DNA of 64,000 nt from Lepidodermella squamata (taxonomy: Eukaryota; Gastrotricha): NCBI GenBank assembly GCA_047495785.1, contig JBLDXI010000055.1, positions 1,240,001 through 1,304,000 of the forward strand, in the 5' to 3' direction. Every line of letters begins with the position of its first letter. The stretch's first letter is position 1. A program made the translations under genes and the position numbers. The notes under the pieces are model-generated. The model saw only the letters and a program-made list of their open reading frames with translations, was not told the origin of the DNA and made no database searches. Shown here piece after piece: positions 36,101 to 47,595 of this stretch.

Positions 36101-38162
36101 CTTGCTTTCGCTCAGTTTCAACACGCTTCTCGACTTCTGACTTGGTTTTCGTTAGGATTAATCCATTTTCCAACAAAAATCCGACGACGTCATCAAGCGA
36201 GTCAACATTCGGCAGATCACGATGGCCGTCAACCGCGCCTTTGACCCGGCCCCATATCCTTTCCAGTTCAGCTTTCCTTTCTGACTGCTCCTTTTCACGC
36301 TCTTCAACTTCAAGTCCATTTCGCTTTAGATCGTATTCCTCGCGAATTTTCTTAATTTCAGCGTAATGTTGAGCTTCCATTTCACGACGGCATTGACTGA
36401 CGGCTTGTTCAACATCGGCAGTCACTTGTAAATTCAACTGCTCGTTAGCGCTGCGAAGTTGCTCGACTTCAAGCGTTCGGCGATGCAAATTCATCCTAGC
36501 GGAGTCCAGCTCGTTTGACAATTGAGAAATGCGAGTCTATAAATGGATATAAATAAACGGTTCAGAAACAAAGATCTAAATAAAAACTACCTGAACTGCT
36601 TCCAGATCTTCGTCATGTTTCGTATCAGCTGCCTTTTTCGCTAGCCAACTTTCTTCGAGAGCTAACTTGGATTGCTCCATAGTTTCAGCGAACTTTTGAT
36701 GACATGCAGCTTCAACATCTTGAATCTAATAAAAAAATGTTTCAAAATAGTGTTTTCGAAAGATTAAGAACAAAGAATAGTTACCTTGGCTTCTGCTTCT
36801 TTTTCCCAAACTTTCCGCAGTTCACTAGCACGCCGATCAAAATCTGCCTGTAAAGCTTCACATGCTGCATCTTTCGCTTTGCTGACTTCCTGAATCAGCT
36901 GCATCTTTTCGGCCTCAACGCGCTTTTCGATCGCGTTCAGATTATCGCGAAGTTTCATGTTTTCTGCTTTCACGCCATTTATCACGCCGACAAGCTCCTC
37001 TGAGTGCTTCTTTGCACCTTCGAGATCGGCCCGGACCTGTTCCACCTGGGCACGACAGCTTTTCAACTCGACATCGCGCTCCTCCAACAGGTTATGGAAG
37101 CTGCGTTTGCATTCTGCTAAAGCCAGAGAATGTATGGTTTCTTTTTCGGACATTTGTTTCTTCAATTCCATAACTTTCTCGCTGGCAAGCTTTACCCCTT
37201 CTTCAAACTTGTTTTTCTCAGACTGAAGCGATTCAACCAATGCATTTAGCCGATCTTCGTTCGCTTTACTTGCATTGTTGCCGGTTATTTGAGCAGCAAG
37301 GCTTGCCTCAAGTTCAGTAATCCTCAGTTGCAAACTTTCCACTTCGGACTAAAAAGTTGAGCACGAATGAAAATTCACCGGCATATACAACGAATAAAAT
37401 TACCGGTTGGGCTTGACTGTTCGATTTTTCCTCCTCCAGTACATTGAGCTTTTGATGGCATTTGTCAAGCTCCAAACGAACAAGCTTCTCGCTTTCCTAA
37501 TGGTACGCACAATTTTTAAATTGAAAAATCAGCAGGTGCCTCATTTATTCTGTTACTTTTAATTCTGCAATTTTCTTGAAGGCTCGATCCTGAGATTTCG
37601 CCAAGCCGTCCTTGATTTTCGCATTTTGCTTTTCCAACTCTTTATAAGCTGTCAGTAAATCTTGGTATCTGAACTTTGCGTTATTCAGCTTGAGACGAGA
37701 CTCCCTCACCAGACTCGAATAAACGTCTTGTGGCGAAAGATCAGAGGAAAGTTGGGGGAAGGATCCCTCTTCCAGATCAAAAGTTCCCACATCAAAATCG
37801 ATGTTTGGCATCGGAGAGTCATTAATGAATTGACTTGTAGATATCATCGACATATCGCTGACCATAGAGCTGACCGAGGATTGCCTTGAGAGTTGCCTGC
37901 CCGGTACAACTACCGCCGAGGCATTCTAAACAAGATAAGTATTGCAAGCAACAAAGTTGACAGAGCATCTCATTTACATCTTGTGAAACTGAAGATTCGC
38001 TGATACTGTGTAAGTGGTCATCATTTTGCACCTACGTAAACGAATTTGAATATAGTGTTTATTCACATGAATTAAAAATACTTTTGATTTCGAACGGTCC
38101 TGTCCCGCCGATGACCGCTGATTTCCGCTAGTAGATGTTTTCTCCTTCAGCTTCGCAAACAT
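33131..38162 (-). CDS. GRIP-domain trans-Golgi golgin (golgin-245/GOLGA4 or golgin-97 type)
   Basis: A long coiled-coil tether of the trans-Golgi network, recruited by ARL1 through a C-terminal GRIP domain. Exons: 38162-38082, 38031-37978, 37925-37557, 37496-37404, 37348-36785, 36725-36591, 36536-33742, 33683-33131; 1547 aa. It starts MFAKLKEK, the amphipathic N-terminus shared by golgin-97 and golgin-245. It then has a Ser-rich segment and over 1,200 residues of heptad-rich Glu/Lys/Gln/Leu coiled coil. GRIP follows near the end, with YEYLRNILLEYMLGRETHVL and then VMRFTDDQ; the conserved ARL1-contacting Tyr and the hydrophobic core are present. GRIP wording is nearer golgin-245, while length lies between the two families, so no symbol is given. 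Introns are about 46-60 bp. Confidence 0.85.
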
Positions 38163-39547
38163 CTTAAAATCCAACAATCAGTGGATCTGCGGAATACCAA
38201 GGTTGGCTATTTTTCACTATGAATCAGGTTAACCTATAGATGGATGAAAGAGATAATAAGAATTCTATAACTTCATAAAATTTGGAATTTTAATCGACGT
38301 TACATTAGCACATTTATGACGCAACTAAAGACAACAGAAATGGTGAAAAATAACTATTTGAATTCTCAATCGCGCGACAAATCATATCATGCAACTAAAC
38401 AAAATTGAATACAGCATTTGAGCATATTACAATCAGCTTTCATAAAATTATCTTGACAAATTCCAGGTTAAATTCAATACAAATCAGACGGCTCAATCGG
38501 CACGCCCGAGGGATATATGTAGTATTCTAAAAAGCATATTATTCGATTTTCCAAACCAACTAGTTTACAGCGAAAAGGTTTTGAAAGCAGTCAGAAACCT
38601 TAAGAAAATATTATTGCGCAAAACACCTATTTTCAGCTGATGGCTGCAAGCACGGAACATTTTTATTTTGGGCAATTCTGGCACACGAAGACAATTTGCA
38701 AATTGCATTATGTTATCGTGACACGATTCAGTTATAATATTTGAAAAAGCGAACGGCCAAGAATCAAGAAAAAAATCTCTGATCCTAAAGGCCTCATTCA
38801 TGATTGGCGATTGGCTCATCAATATTCCCAATAAACCGCGTGATTTGTTGCTTTTTTTAACCGGATTCCTGACTACAATTATAGGATATAATATCGAAGT
38901 TGAATGAGCAAGGAGACCACAGCTAAGCGTTGAAGTTAAAGGGGGCAGAGGGCAGCATCCTCTGTCCTCATTGTAATCAAAACTTATCTATCATCAATAA
39001 TCTTGTACCGACAACAACAGTTGCCGATACCACAGCTATCGCAATATATTCAACAAGCCTAAACTCTCAACGAATATCTGAATGGCACTACGACATGATG
39101 CAATAAGTAGAGTAAAAGCGGCAACATGTACATATCTAGCCTAACCTGCGAATTGCGCATGGGTAACCCAAGCCCAAATAAATCCGAATTATGGAGATTG
39201 CGCTTGAAAATCGAATGACTGATCTCAGCGATCAGCCAATATTTACACATTGTCTGGTTTCTAGTTGAGAGAGGTTAAAATGTTCAGTCGAAAGACCGGC
39301 GAAATCTCAGCCGTGATGATTAACATATATTTTATTCACACCCGCCAAACTTTCAATTGATCGCCAAACTACAAAAATTGCTAAACAAAGAAATAGCATA
39401 GATACAATAAATTATAATAATTTAATACTAGACAACTAATATTTGAAAAAATCATTTTCTACATTTATTCACGGCATAATAATGGCTTGCTTAGAGATGG
39501 TACTGGTTCCACTCTGCGTTCATTCATTATTCTAGTGGTATTAGTGT
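38163..39547. other. Intergenic, divergent promoter region
   Basis: 1.4 kb between the golgin start (-) and the NPF/Gln-rich gene (+). Must hold both promoters. The minus-strand open frame at 38565-38831 has no recognisable features and was not called. Confidence 0.45.
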
Positions 39548-40246
39548 ATGTACTACGCTTTGGGTTATACCGAACCAGAGCCTCCGTCAAACTCATCGAC
39601 AGTTGGAGATCAACACTCACCCACCGGTCATCGATTGCATTTGAGCTTGGAAGAATTGGGAGACATGAATCCCTTTGGAAATCCTTTCGACAAAGTTAAG
39701 GAATTGGGCAGCAAGGTTACCTCAAGCTTGCCTTTCGGGAATAAAGGTGCGGAGGGAGAAGGAGCTGTCATTCAAGATGCCAGTGCTGCTCAAGCAGATT
39801 TCCAACAAGACCCTCAAGCTAGTCCATCTTTTTTCGGAAAAGTGGCGGCTATGAATCCGGTTAAAAATATTGGATCTAAGGTGGGTGGCTTATTCCAACA
39901 AAGTCCAACCGCTGCTCCGGCGACGGACCCTAATTTCCCTCAACAACAAGCACCTCAAGCATACGATCAGCAGCAGCAAGTTTATGACCCGATGATGCAG
40001 CAGCAAGATCCCATGGCGCAACAACAGATGATGCAACAGCAACAATATCAAGGGCAGCAACAGCCTCCCATGCCTGGGGATGTTCCTCAATCAGATGTCC
40101 CCGCATCTGGCCTTGACAAGCTGAAAAATTTTGGCGCTGGAATTTTCAACTCTGGCAAGCAGCTGGGCGGTTCGGTCTTCGAATCAACTACAAATGCGAT
40201 TGGTTCTATTAAAACTTCTGTCGAGGATAAAATTAGCAAGCGTTGA
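39548..40246 (+). CDS. Unknown low-complexity protein with NPF motifs and Gln-rich middle
   Basis: Single-exon frame of 232 aa with an in-frame stop (TAG at 39542) just before the ATG. Not recognised. It is hydrophilic and probably disordered. The N-terminal part has two NPF tripeptides (MNPFGNPFDKVKEL), the motif bound by EH-domain endocytic proteins. Three similar short segments recur: DKVKELGSKVTSSLPFG, NPVKNIGSKVGGLFQQ and DKLKNFGAGIFNSGKQLGG, each pairing Lys-rich turns with Gly-Ser-Lys and a hydrophobic pair, suggesting weak amphipathic membrane-binding repeats. The middle is Gln/Met/Pro-rich. A role in vesicle traffic would be inference from the NPF motifs only. An upstream non-coding exon is possible. 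Confidence 0.6.
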   Translation: MYYALGYTEPEPPSNSSTVGDQHSPTGHRLHLSLEELGDMNPFGNPFDKVKELGSKVTSSLPFGNKGAEGEGAVIQDASAAQADFQQDPQASPSFFGKVAAMNPVKNIGSKVGGLFQQSPTAAPATDPNFPQQQAPQAYDQQQQVYDPMMQQQDPMAQQQMMQQQQYQGQQQPPMPGDVPQSDVPASGLDKLKNFGAGIFNSGKQLGGSVFESTTNAIGSIKTSVEDKISKR

Positions 40247-40814
40247 TGTTATCAATTATGACATGGAATTTGAATTGTTATAATTTATAGCTCGAGGCTT
40301 AATGGCTGCCATATTTGTTCTGATACATTTCCTATTTCTTTGGTAACCTTCTAGTCGGTTTAATATATAAGCATTGAGGGCAATGGCAATGTTGTTTTAT
40401 GTGATAATAGTTGTATTTGTGTTACAATATGCTAACTGATCGATGCGATGAGTATGCTTTTACGGCAAAATGAAACTCATTGTCTACTATTCAAGTATTT
40501 ATGACATCTAATCGTCCGTTCGGCAAAATTTTCTCCCGATTGATTTTCTTGCGTTGGTGCCATGTGACTAGCTTTTTCATGTTTTCAACGAGCAAGGGAA
40601 ACTTGAAGTTGAGCGGACATATCTTGTGATGGTGACGAAATCTCTGCCTTGATCTCATTTTCAACATCATCGAAGCCATATTATTATACTGTATTATAAA
40701 CTTTTACACCATATTTTTGGTTATTTGCCGTGTTGTTTTGTTTCAAGTAAAGTTCAGCTTCAATTGAATGTCTCTTTCTATTTTTAGATATTACTTGCGT
40801 GACTTTATTTAATA
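40247..40814. other. Intergenic, upstream of TCP11L1
   Basis: 568 bases, AT-rich, same-strand neighbours on both sides. No coding exon, repeat or clear signal recognised. Confidence 0.5.
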
Positions 40815-42538
40815 ATGGACAAAGACGAAAAGCCTGAAAAACCGACGGAAGCAAATGATAAGGTACCTCGACGCCCCAGTTCCAGTTCGACGGAGTCTTC
40901 TCCTCGGCCATCAGCCAATGCTCCTTATCAGGGCATTCCCATTTTACTCGAAAGTCCTCGACGTCCGGGTCAGAGTGGCACTGGAGTTTTCAATCTGGCC
41001 GTATCTCCCAACGTCAGTCCACGTCTTCCTGATGTATATCAAAATATGATGCGCTTAGAGACAGATGCTGGCTCAATAGCTGGATCCCCGCCAGCTTTCA
41101 TGACATTGCAAGATTTAGTGGAAACAGCGTTGAACGCAAATAACATGGCACTAGCTCACGAAATAGCTGTAAACAGCAACTTCCGACTTGAGAAATACGA
41201 ACCCCCTTCAAATAGCCTTGAAAAGCAAGTTCGCGACACGGTTGTTCGAGCATTTTGGGACGTTTTACGCCTCGAGGTTGAAAGCGATCCACCGAAATAT
41301 GACCGCGCTCTCATGTTATTGGAGGAGGTCCGGGAGCTGCTTTTTACTTTCTTGCTACCTCAGCACGCACAATTGAAACAGGAAATTGAGGAAGTCTTAG
41401 ACCTGGATCTCATCCGCCGCAAGCTATCTGGTGATGTTTTTGAGCTCAAACCTTATGCAAACTTCGTAATTGGCGTTCTTGCTCGCCTATGTGCGCCAGT
41501 CCGTGATCCCGATATTGAGCGGCTTCGTCACGTAGAGGATGTCGTCGATCTCTTTAAAGGCATTTATGCCTTGATGGAGCAAATGAAAATGGACATGGCT
41601 AACTTTACCATTGATCAATATCGGCCTATAATTCAACAGAATGCCGTAGAATACGAGAGGCGTAATTTCGAAAAACTGCTGCAAGCGCAAACAAATCATG
41701 GAATTGATGGATTAGAGGCCACGAAAAAATGGTTTGCAACTGCGTTGAATAAACTATCTAGCGAGGAACTAACGCAATCGGATATGCCCTCGTTGGTCAG
41801 TCATGCTTATGTGGACATACTAATGCGCCTAACCGCAGCGGAAGAGCGTTTTACGCCGGAAAATTTCCCGGAAACCCTGCTACTAGATCAGGTGCGTTTT
41901 GCTGATCTCTCTGCCGACTTGCACCAGATCATCAGTCTTTCGGCTGTCATCCTCATCACATACAACGCAGTCGGCGAGAAAATCTCTGCAGTTCCCAATT
42001 TAAAAACCAAGCTCAAAGAAGACCTCATTGCTCTTTTAGAAGCTGTTTCTAATGATATTCAACTCAAAGATCGACTTGTTTCTATTGCTGAGCATGTTAT
42101 CAAATTAGTCAGTGACCAATTGGAGGCAAACGGACGCGATGTTATCGGGGATGTTCAATGTGCAGTCCTCAAGGGACAAATCAAAGATCTCCATGGAGAT
42201 AATCATGTTGTTCAACTAATTCGGAAAAGAACCGCGGCGTTTTTAGTCTCGCTAATGTCTTCCCGTCAGCCTTCTCAACAGGTAATTATCAACTTAACAT
42301 CTGAAATTTATTCATTTATTTCTCAATTGTATAGGTTCGCATTCCCCCGGGTCTTTCGGCTATGGAACGAGAATTTGCCTTATTTTGTCGTCGCTTCATT
42401 CGCTTGACCATGTACAATCGATCGGTTTTCGGTGAATACTACTCCAAAATTGTCTCAGACATACTGGCAATCAAAGCTGCTGACAGGTCGCAACAAACGA
42501 ATTCAGCTCAAGTAAACTCGGAACAAGCGAGTCCCTAA
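40815..42538 (+). CDS. TCP11L1: T-complex protein 11-like protein
   Basis: Member of the TCP11 family, helical proteins of poorly known function; TCP11 itself is linked to sperm flagellar signalling. Exons 40815-42281 and 42335-42538, phase 0, 556 aa (human TCP11L1 is about 509). Family marks: LVETALNANNMALAHEIAVN, VVRAFWDVL, the block LLTFLLPQH-like FTFLLPQHAQL, EEVLDLDLIRRKL, and MDMANFTIDQYRP with VEYERRNFEKLL. A Pro/Ser-rich unstructured head of about 90 aa precedes the domain. AATAAA at 42905-42910. The head-to-tail order of motifs is complete, so this looks intact. TCP11L1 versus TCP11L2 cannot be separated by eye. Confidence 0.85.
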
Positions 42539-42904
42539 CTCAGAATAATGTGACTTTCACGAAAGACTTCCTCTGTAACGATTTGATTCTCGTTGTTATT
42601 CTTGTTATTTTTTTCTAAAGATGTCTTTAATCACGTAGGCAATACCGCAAAAATTATTGATCGTTTAACCATAAGTTTTGCCCTCGGGGGTGCTTTTTTG
42701 TCGGCTAAAAAAGAACGAACGGCACTAAGTGCGTGTCTCTATTTTTTTCCATCAAATTTCCGCTGTTTTAAATATGAGCTGTAAACGGCCAAATTCTACT
42801 GAGGCGATATTGGTTATTTGTTACTCATATACTTATTATTATTCATACTAATAATTGTTATTATTAAACTGTTGAGGTAGCTTCTTGCCGCCCATTTCTC
42901 GAAA

Positions 42905-42948
42905 AATAAAAAAAATCTTTTGTTGAACAAAGTTGTTATTCGTTTATT
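42905..42948. terminator. Facing polyadenylation signals of convergent TCP11L1 and HRG-A
   Basis: AATAAA on the plus strand at 42905-42910 (TCP11L1) and TTTATT at 42943-42948 (AATAAA for the minus-strand HRG-A). The plus-strand signal precedes the minus-strand one, so cleavage 10-30 bases after each would make the two mRNA 3' ends overlap or touch. Confidence 0.5.
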
Positions 42949-43099
42949 CTGTTGGCGCAGTCAGTCAGTTTACATAAAAATGAAAGTAATCTCATCGGAA
43001 AATGGAATGCCACAATGTAAGCAAGCACTTTGTTTATAACAAATTTAATACTGGAATTTGAATAGCCTAAATCATATACATTTTCATTTTTGTTCGATG

Positions 43100-43673
43100 T
43101 TAAACTTGACCATACGGAACGTTGGTCGGCTGGGACAGGGGTGAAGCACCTCGCCTGACCGCATTGTAATACCACCAGCAATAAGCCGAAGAAATTCCTG
43201 CCCATTTGATGGTGATGAAAGACCACACAGCACCCATCCAATTGCTGTTGCCGTAAATTATCAAATCTGCATTGAAATTACAATCATTTTCAATCATTGT
43301 CTAATTCAATTATTCGGATTTCGTGGGGTGAAAATTATTAACCTTCTTTGTAGTAAGCTCCAGTGGTAATGTAAACAATAAAAGCTGTCAATGCGGCGAC
43401 GCATCCGAGGATACTGATAACGAGGGCGGCAATTAGAGGCGCTTTCCATTGCCTGGACATCCACACATTGCGCAGTTCGAGAATGTTAATGATCATGGCC
43501 AGAGCGGCAAAAAGGCCGCTGGCTAAACCCCACGCGGCGGCGTGGTAGTCCTGATAGTGGCCGCCGAAAGTCAGAAAAATTGACACGCCAATGAAAACGC
43601 CGAGCGACGAATAGCATATGCGCCAAATCAGCCGCTTTCGTCTATCGGGAAAGCATTTCTTTTCACAGGGCAT
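43100..43673 (-). CDS. SLC48A1: HRG-1/SLC48A1-family heme transporter, copy A
   Basis: HRG-1 proteins are four-pass membrane transporters moving heme out of endo-lysosomes or across the gut plasma membrane. Exons 43673-43343 and 43266-43100, phase 1 junction, 165 aa (human 146). Four hydrophobic segments align with human HRG-1: YSSLGVFIGVSIFL, AAWGLASGLFAALAMII, LVISILGCVAALTAFIVYI, and WSFITIKWAGI, where WSFI-x-x-KW is the best-conserved stretch. The His of helix 2 in human HRG-1 (eight residues before a Trp) is Asn here (NILELRNVW). The cytosolic tail after helix 4 is aromatic and basic (CWWYYNAVRR). A second copy lies 2.9 kb away on the same strand, with PSMD13 between. Confidence 0.8.
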
Positions 43674-44773
43674 GGTTATGCTGTGTGTGTACGAGCGGCA
43701 GGGGCGCGGAATGCAAACACGGAAAGCAATAAAAGCCCTAAAAAAGTGTACATATGTAAAACATAAAACATTGGAAAAACGACGTTGATGACGGCGAATG
43801 ATTACGACGACGCGATATTAGTATAATAGGCGCACGCAAATTCGTGCCGCGATACTGCGCGCAAATAATGCTGTCAAGAACGGAGCAAAAATCGAACACA
43901 ACCCGCCGCCGCCGTCGACTTCGTTATAGTAAGGAGAAGAAATTGCGTGAACGAGAAAAAAGTGGAAAGCTATCGCCCGAAGACGAAAGCCGACTGCGTG
44001 CCGTCAAGTGAGAGAACGGCGCAGGATCGGCGGCGGCGACGGCACTGGCGGGAAATTTCGCTGCGTTCGATTTTAGCAGTAGCAACATTTTCCTTATAAC
44101 AACACTACCGCTGCAATATACATGGGGAGTAATAATGAAAACATGGCACTACGTAATGCAGCGGCATCCGCTTCGGCATCGCCAAATCTATAAAAATTGC
44201 GCGGGTAAGGCCGTCAAAGGAAGCAAAAAAGCAGATTAGACCAGCAACTGTGTCTTTGCGACGACGTATTTGAACGCCATTTTAGATGTATAAGAACGCG
44301 CGACATGTATAATGAGCGCAGAAAATTATAGCGCGCATTTCATCGCGGCCGCCGGAACCGCGTGTGTGATGGCGAAAAACGCACACGCTCGATATTATTA
44401 TTAATGATAATAATAACTCGCCAACCGTAGATGCAAAAAAAATCAAAATCGTATCCACCCAGCCTTAATCGACGGCGCCTAGGAGAGGAAGCAAGGGCGC
44501 GGCGGAAACTCGGGGCAAATAAATGCGATTGCTTTTGAGTTGGAGCGAAAAAGCTGAGTCGGGTTGGTAAAAGCAATTTTTATTAGAGCGATACGCCCTG
44601 ACCAAGTATGTGCTTGGAGCTCATCAAGAATAACCGAATGAAGAAGTGAATGTCATCGAAACATCTAAAAGAAAACATGCGTATAAGCAATGTGACGTAA
44701 ATTTAACACAGTTCTTTTTTTTAGGCTCACGAGGTGAGCGCACGCGGTTCAAAACACACTAATAATTATCACA
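43674..44773. other. Intergenic between HRG-A and PSMD13
   Basis: 1.1 kb. Left part should carry the HRG-A promoter; right part the PSMD13 3' UTR, with TTTATT at 44579-44584 (AATAAA on the minus strand). It is noticeably more GC-rich (GCG/CGC runs 43850-44060) than other spacers. No exon called. Confidence 0.45.
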
Positions 44774-46171
44774 CTACTGAGCGGCGATGATGATTTCCTG
44801 GCCGGTGTTTTCGATGACCTGTTCGACTTGGCTGATATCGCGGCACCAAGCCATCAAACGTTGCTGCATCTTCGCCAGTTGGTTCTTGTCCAAAACGCGA
44901 GGTTGGACCCAGCTGATGTGAACGAGCTACAAACAAAGGAAGCCAGTTTTTGAATTGCAAGCGAAAATTATTAGGGCATCATACCTGAGAGACTTCGTCG
45001 ATGCAGCCGCGAATGAGACCCAGCGACATGGCTTGCATAACGAGAGCTTCGACTTCGAAAAGTTCAACACCGGTTTTTGAGGCGATGTCGGCGAAAGGAA
45101 TGTGGCGATTTTCCCCAGGCCTCGAGAAAGCCAGTTCGACGAGACACATCAGGCGCATTTTCTTGAGCAGTTCTTGGCCACGACCGGCCAGATCAGGCTG
45201 GCTACGCCACGTTTTCCCCATAGCTGGAAACAAATAAATTAAAGATTACTCAAGATGCGTTACCAGAGGATCGGTAGAGGAATTTAGTCGATTAGAAAGA
45301 TGCTTTACCATTGAATTGATTCATGTCTCCAGCATTGAATACGCCAATGAGATCGACGAGCCACGACTTGTCGGTTGGGCGGAGCGATTCCAAAATCTGG
45401 TGTTGCAGCAGCTCGCCAAAGTTGTAGACGTTTTTGCCGAGGAGCGCTGCTAGGCAGAGGTCAAAGGCACGCTCGCGCTGCGACTCGATCGGGACAGTCG
45501 TAATATCGGTGCAGCCGAGAAAACGCAGGGAGTGCCGGTAGTACTGGCTGAAGTCGCCAATCAGCTTGTAGTAAAGCGAAGACAGTTCGTAAAAACGGCT
45601 GTGAACTTTCGTAACAGATGACAGTTCATCAATGTGCTTTTCAGCCTCAGCAATAGCCGCCTTAAAAAAGGTAAATTTAGGCTTATGAGACCTTATTCGA
45701 TCATTTTTTCCCTCTTACCTTTGCTCCAGCAACATCGCTAGTTTTCAAACAGATCATTCCGGCCGAAGTGATGCAGAGGACAACAGCTTCATGGTTAGCC
45801 TTTACCTTGTCTTTGGTTTTACCTAGCAGATCAAGGGCTTCGTCCTTTGCTGATAAATAGAATTTTTTCAATAAGCATTTTATAACCGTTTCGATCAACT
45901 CACAATCAATCTGTTGAACGACCATATCGGCAATTTCAGCCAGAGACAACGGGTTGATACGGTGTTCAAAATCGACGATGAACTGGGAATAGGTCTGCAC
46001 CAAGCGCTTGTTGGTCTGAAAGTGGGGGTGGCGCAAAAATTGCAGCATCTCAAGGGTCAGTTGATGCCACAACTTTTTAGCGAGCAACTGCTCGATAATA
46101 GCCCAACGCTCGACCACATCACGGGGCGCCCCAACTTGCTGCTCCGCCAAAAACGCTCCAACATTGACCAT
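44774..46171 (-). CDS. PSMD13: 26S proteasome lid subunit RPN9 / PSMD13
   Basis: PCI-domain subunit of the 19S regulatory lid. Exons 46171-45904, 45849-45719, 45660-45309, 45223-44985, 44926-44774; 380 aa (human 376). Marks: KKLWHQLTLEML and FEHRINPLSLAEIADMVVQQ in the N-terminal repeat half, VHSRFYELSSLYYKLIGDF and YYRHSLRFLG in the middle, FNFGELL-like YNFGELLQHQILESL, then the winged-helix PCI end (ELFEVEALVMQAMSLGLIRG, VHISWVQPRVLD). The first intron (45850-45903) is inferred because reading through adds about 18 residues absent from the family. It lies between the two heme-transporter genes, all on the minus strand. Confidence 0.93.
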
Positions 46172-46550
46172 TTTATTTTATGTAGCGTAAAATAAGACAA
46201 ACTAACAAATGGATAGAGAAAATTGTATATATATATTGGCATTTTATGAATATTGAAGGATCGGTAAAATTCGTAAATAGAGCAAACATCAAGGTTATAA
46301 AACTGCTAAACAAAAATTGAATCATGAACAAGGCACGATTTGGCTGTGGTAAGAATGAGCGAATTCAGAGTGGTTCAACTAATCGAGGAGCAGCAAAAAA
46401 CTGAGCGAATGAGCGTAGAAACAATCACATCAATGATAAATTATTGCCATGTTTCTGGGAACAGTTGCTGTTCATAACACAGACAAAAATGACTCCAGAT
46501 CGTTGCATTAACTTGATACTTGACAATTGTAAAAAAAAGACCAAGTCCAA
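46172..46550. other. Spacer between PSMD13 and HRG-B
   Basis: 379 bases holding the PSMD13 upstream region and the HRG-B 3' UTR, which end to end leave little room. No exon or clear signal recognised. Confidence 0.4.
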
Positions 46551-47149
46551 TTAAACTTTTTCTGAGGCGTTAGCCGGAACCATTGGTTCTTTCTCCTCGA
46601 CATCGGGCGAATCTCCGGCTTTGTCAGAGCTACTCGTCAACTCCTGAGATCCTTTTTTCTCGTTCGACAGTCCATATTTGTGCTGTTTGTAATAGGTCCA
46701 GCTGAGCCATGTTAACATACCTGTAATTGAAATGCATTAGGATTAACAGATTTTACCGTCGGCAACTAACCGGTCCATTTCAGAGTCATGGATGACCAGA
46801 CGGACCCCATCCAAAGGCTATTTCCGTAGACGATAATGCCTTCCTTGTGGATAATTGCCAATACCACGTAAGTTATAAAAGCAGCGAGGGCAATGACCGA
46901 AGTCACAATGCCCAGAATAAATAGGCCGAACAAAGCTCCAGTTCGGGTTTTCCAATAATTTTTGAACTCGAGAACATTGAGCGCGAGGACAAATGCGGCG
47001 AAGACTCCACTCGCGATTCCCCAGTAGGCGGCATGGTAAGAATGGAAATGCAATAGGAAGGCGAAAAATACCGAAATGCCGGTACAAACACCCGACACGC
47101 TCATTCCGATACGGAAGTACATTTTTGCTTTAGGCGACATGCAACCCAT
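46551..47149 (-). CDS. SLC48A1: HRG-1/SLC48A1-family heme transporter, copy B
   Basis: Second heme-transporter paralogue. Exons 47149-46771 and 46720-46551, phase 1, 182 aa. The intron lies one helix further along than in copy A: after LKWTG in copy B, after YYKEG in copy A. Four membrane segments: MSVSGVCTGISVFFAF, AAYWGIASGVFAAFVLALNV, LGIVTSVIALAAFITYVVLA, and WSSMTLKWTGMLTWLSW. As in copy A, the helix-2 His of vertebrate HRG-1 reads Asn (NVLEFKNYW), and the loop IIVYGNSLWMG matches copy A (IIYGNSNWMG). It has a longer charged C-terminal tail (about 45 aa, Ser/Glu/Asp-rich) than copy A, which could be a regulatory or sorting tail. Shared motifs show a common origin; sequences have diverged well. 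Confidence 0.8.
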
Positions 47150-47595
47150 TTTTTGCGCTTGATAATTAAATCACCTAGATATTAACGGACAAAAGAATCA
47201 GGGTAAAATTGTATTCATAAAACATTAACAAGTAAGCAATAAATTATAGGCGAATAATAATTCTAAGTCAAAAAATTTCGGACGCCCTTCAGCGCACACT
47301 TGAGCGATAAAAAATGGCGAGCAGGCGGACTGGAAGCAGATAAAACCATGCGGTCTCCGCGTGACAATAATTTTTGGCCTAGAATTAAAGCGCACCCATG
47401 TCGGTTCGCTGGACAAATAAGATCGGCACATGACCCTAGCGCCCGCACGCTGCAGACTAACAAACAAACGAAATCATGAAGCGTCCGTCAGCTAATTACA
47501 AAATTTCAAGTGCGAAAACAAGACAAACAAATCACGACAATCACGCGAGATCTCAGCACCATTTAAGAAATGTATTTCATATTCGATGAATTGTA
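47150..47595. other. Spacer between HRG-B and parvin
   Basis: 446 bases, same-strand neighbours. Holds the presumed HRG-B promoter and parvin 3' UTR. No coding exon or distinctive motif recognised. Confidence 0.4.

Noticed and set aside
33738-36521. Golgin coiled coil as myosin tail or kinesin stalk
   Set aside because: No motor domain upstream, MFAKLKEK start and C-terminal GRIP domain identify a golgin.
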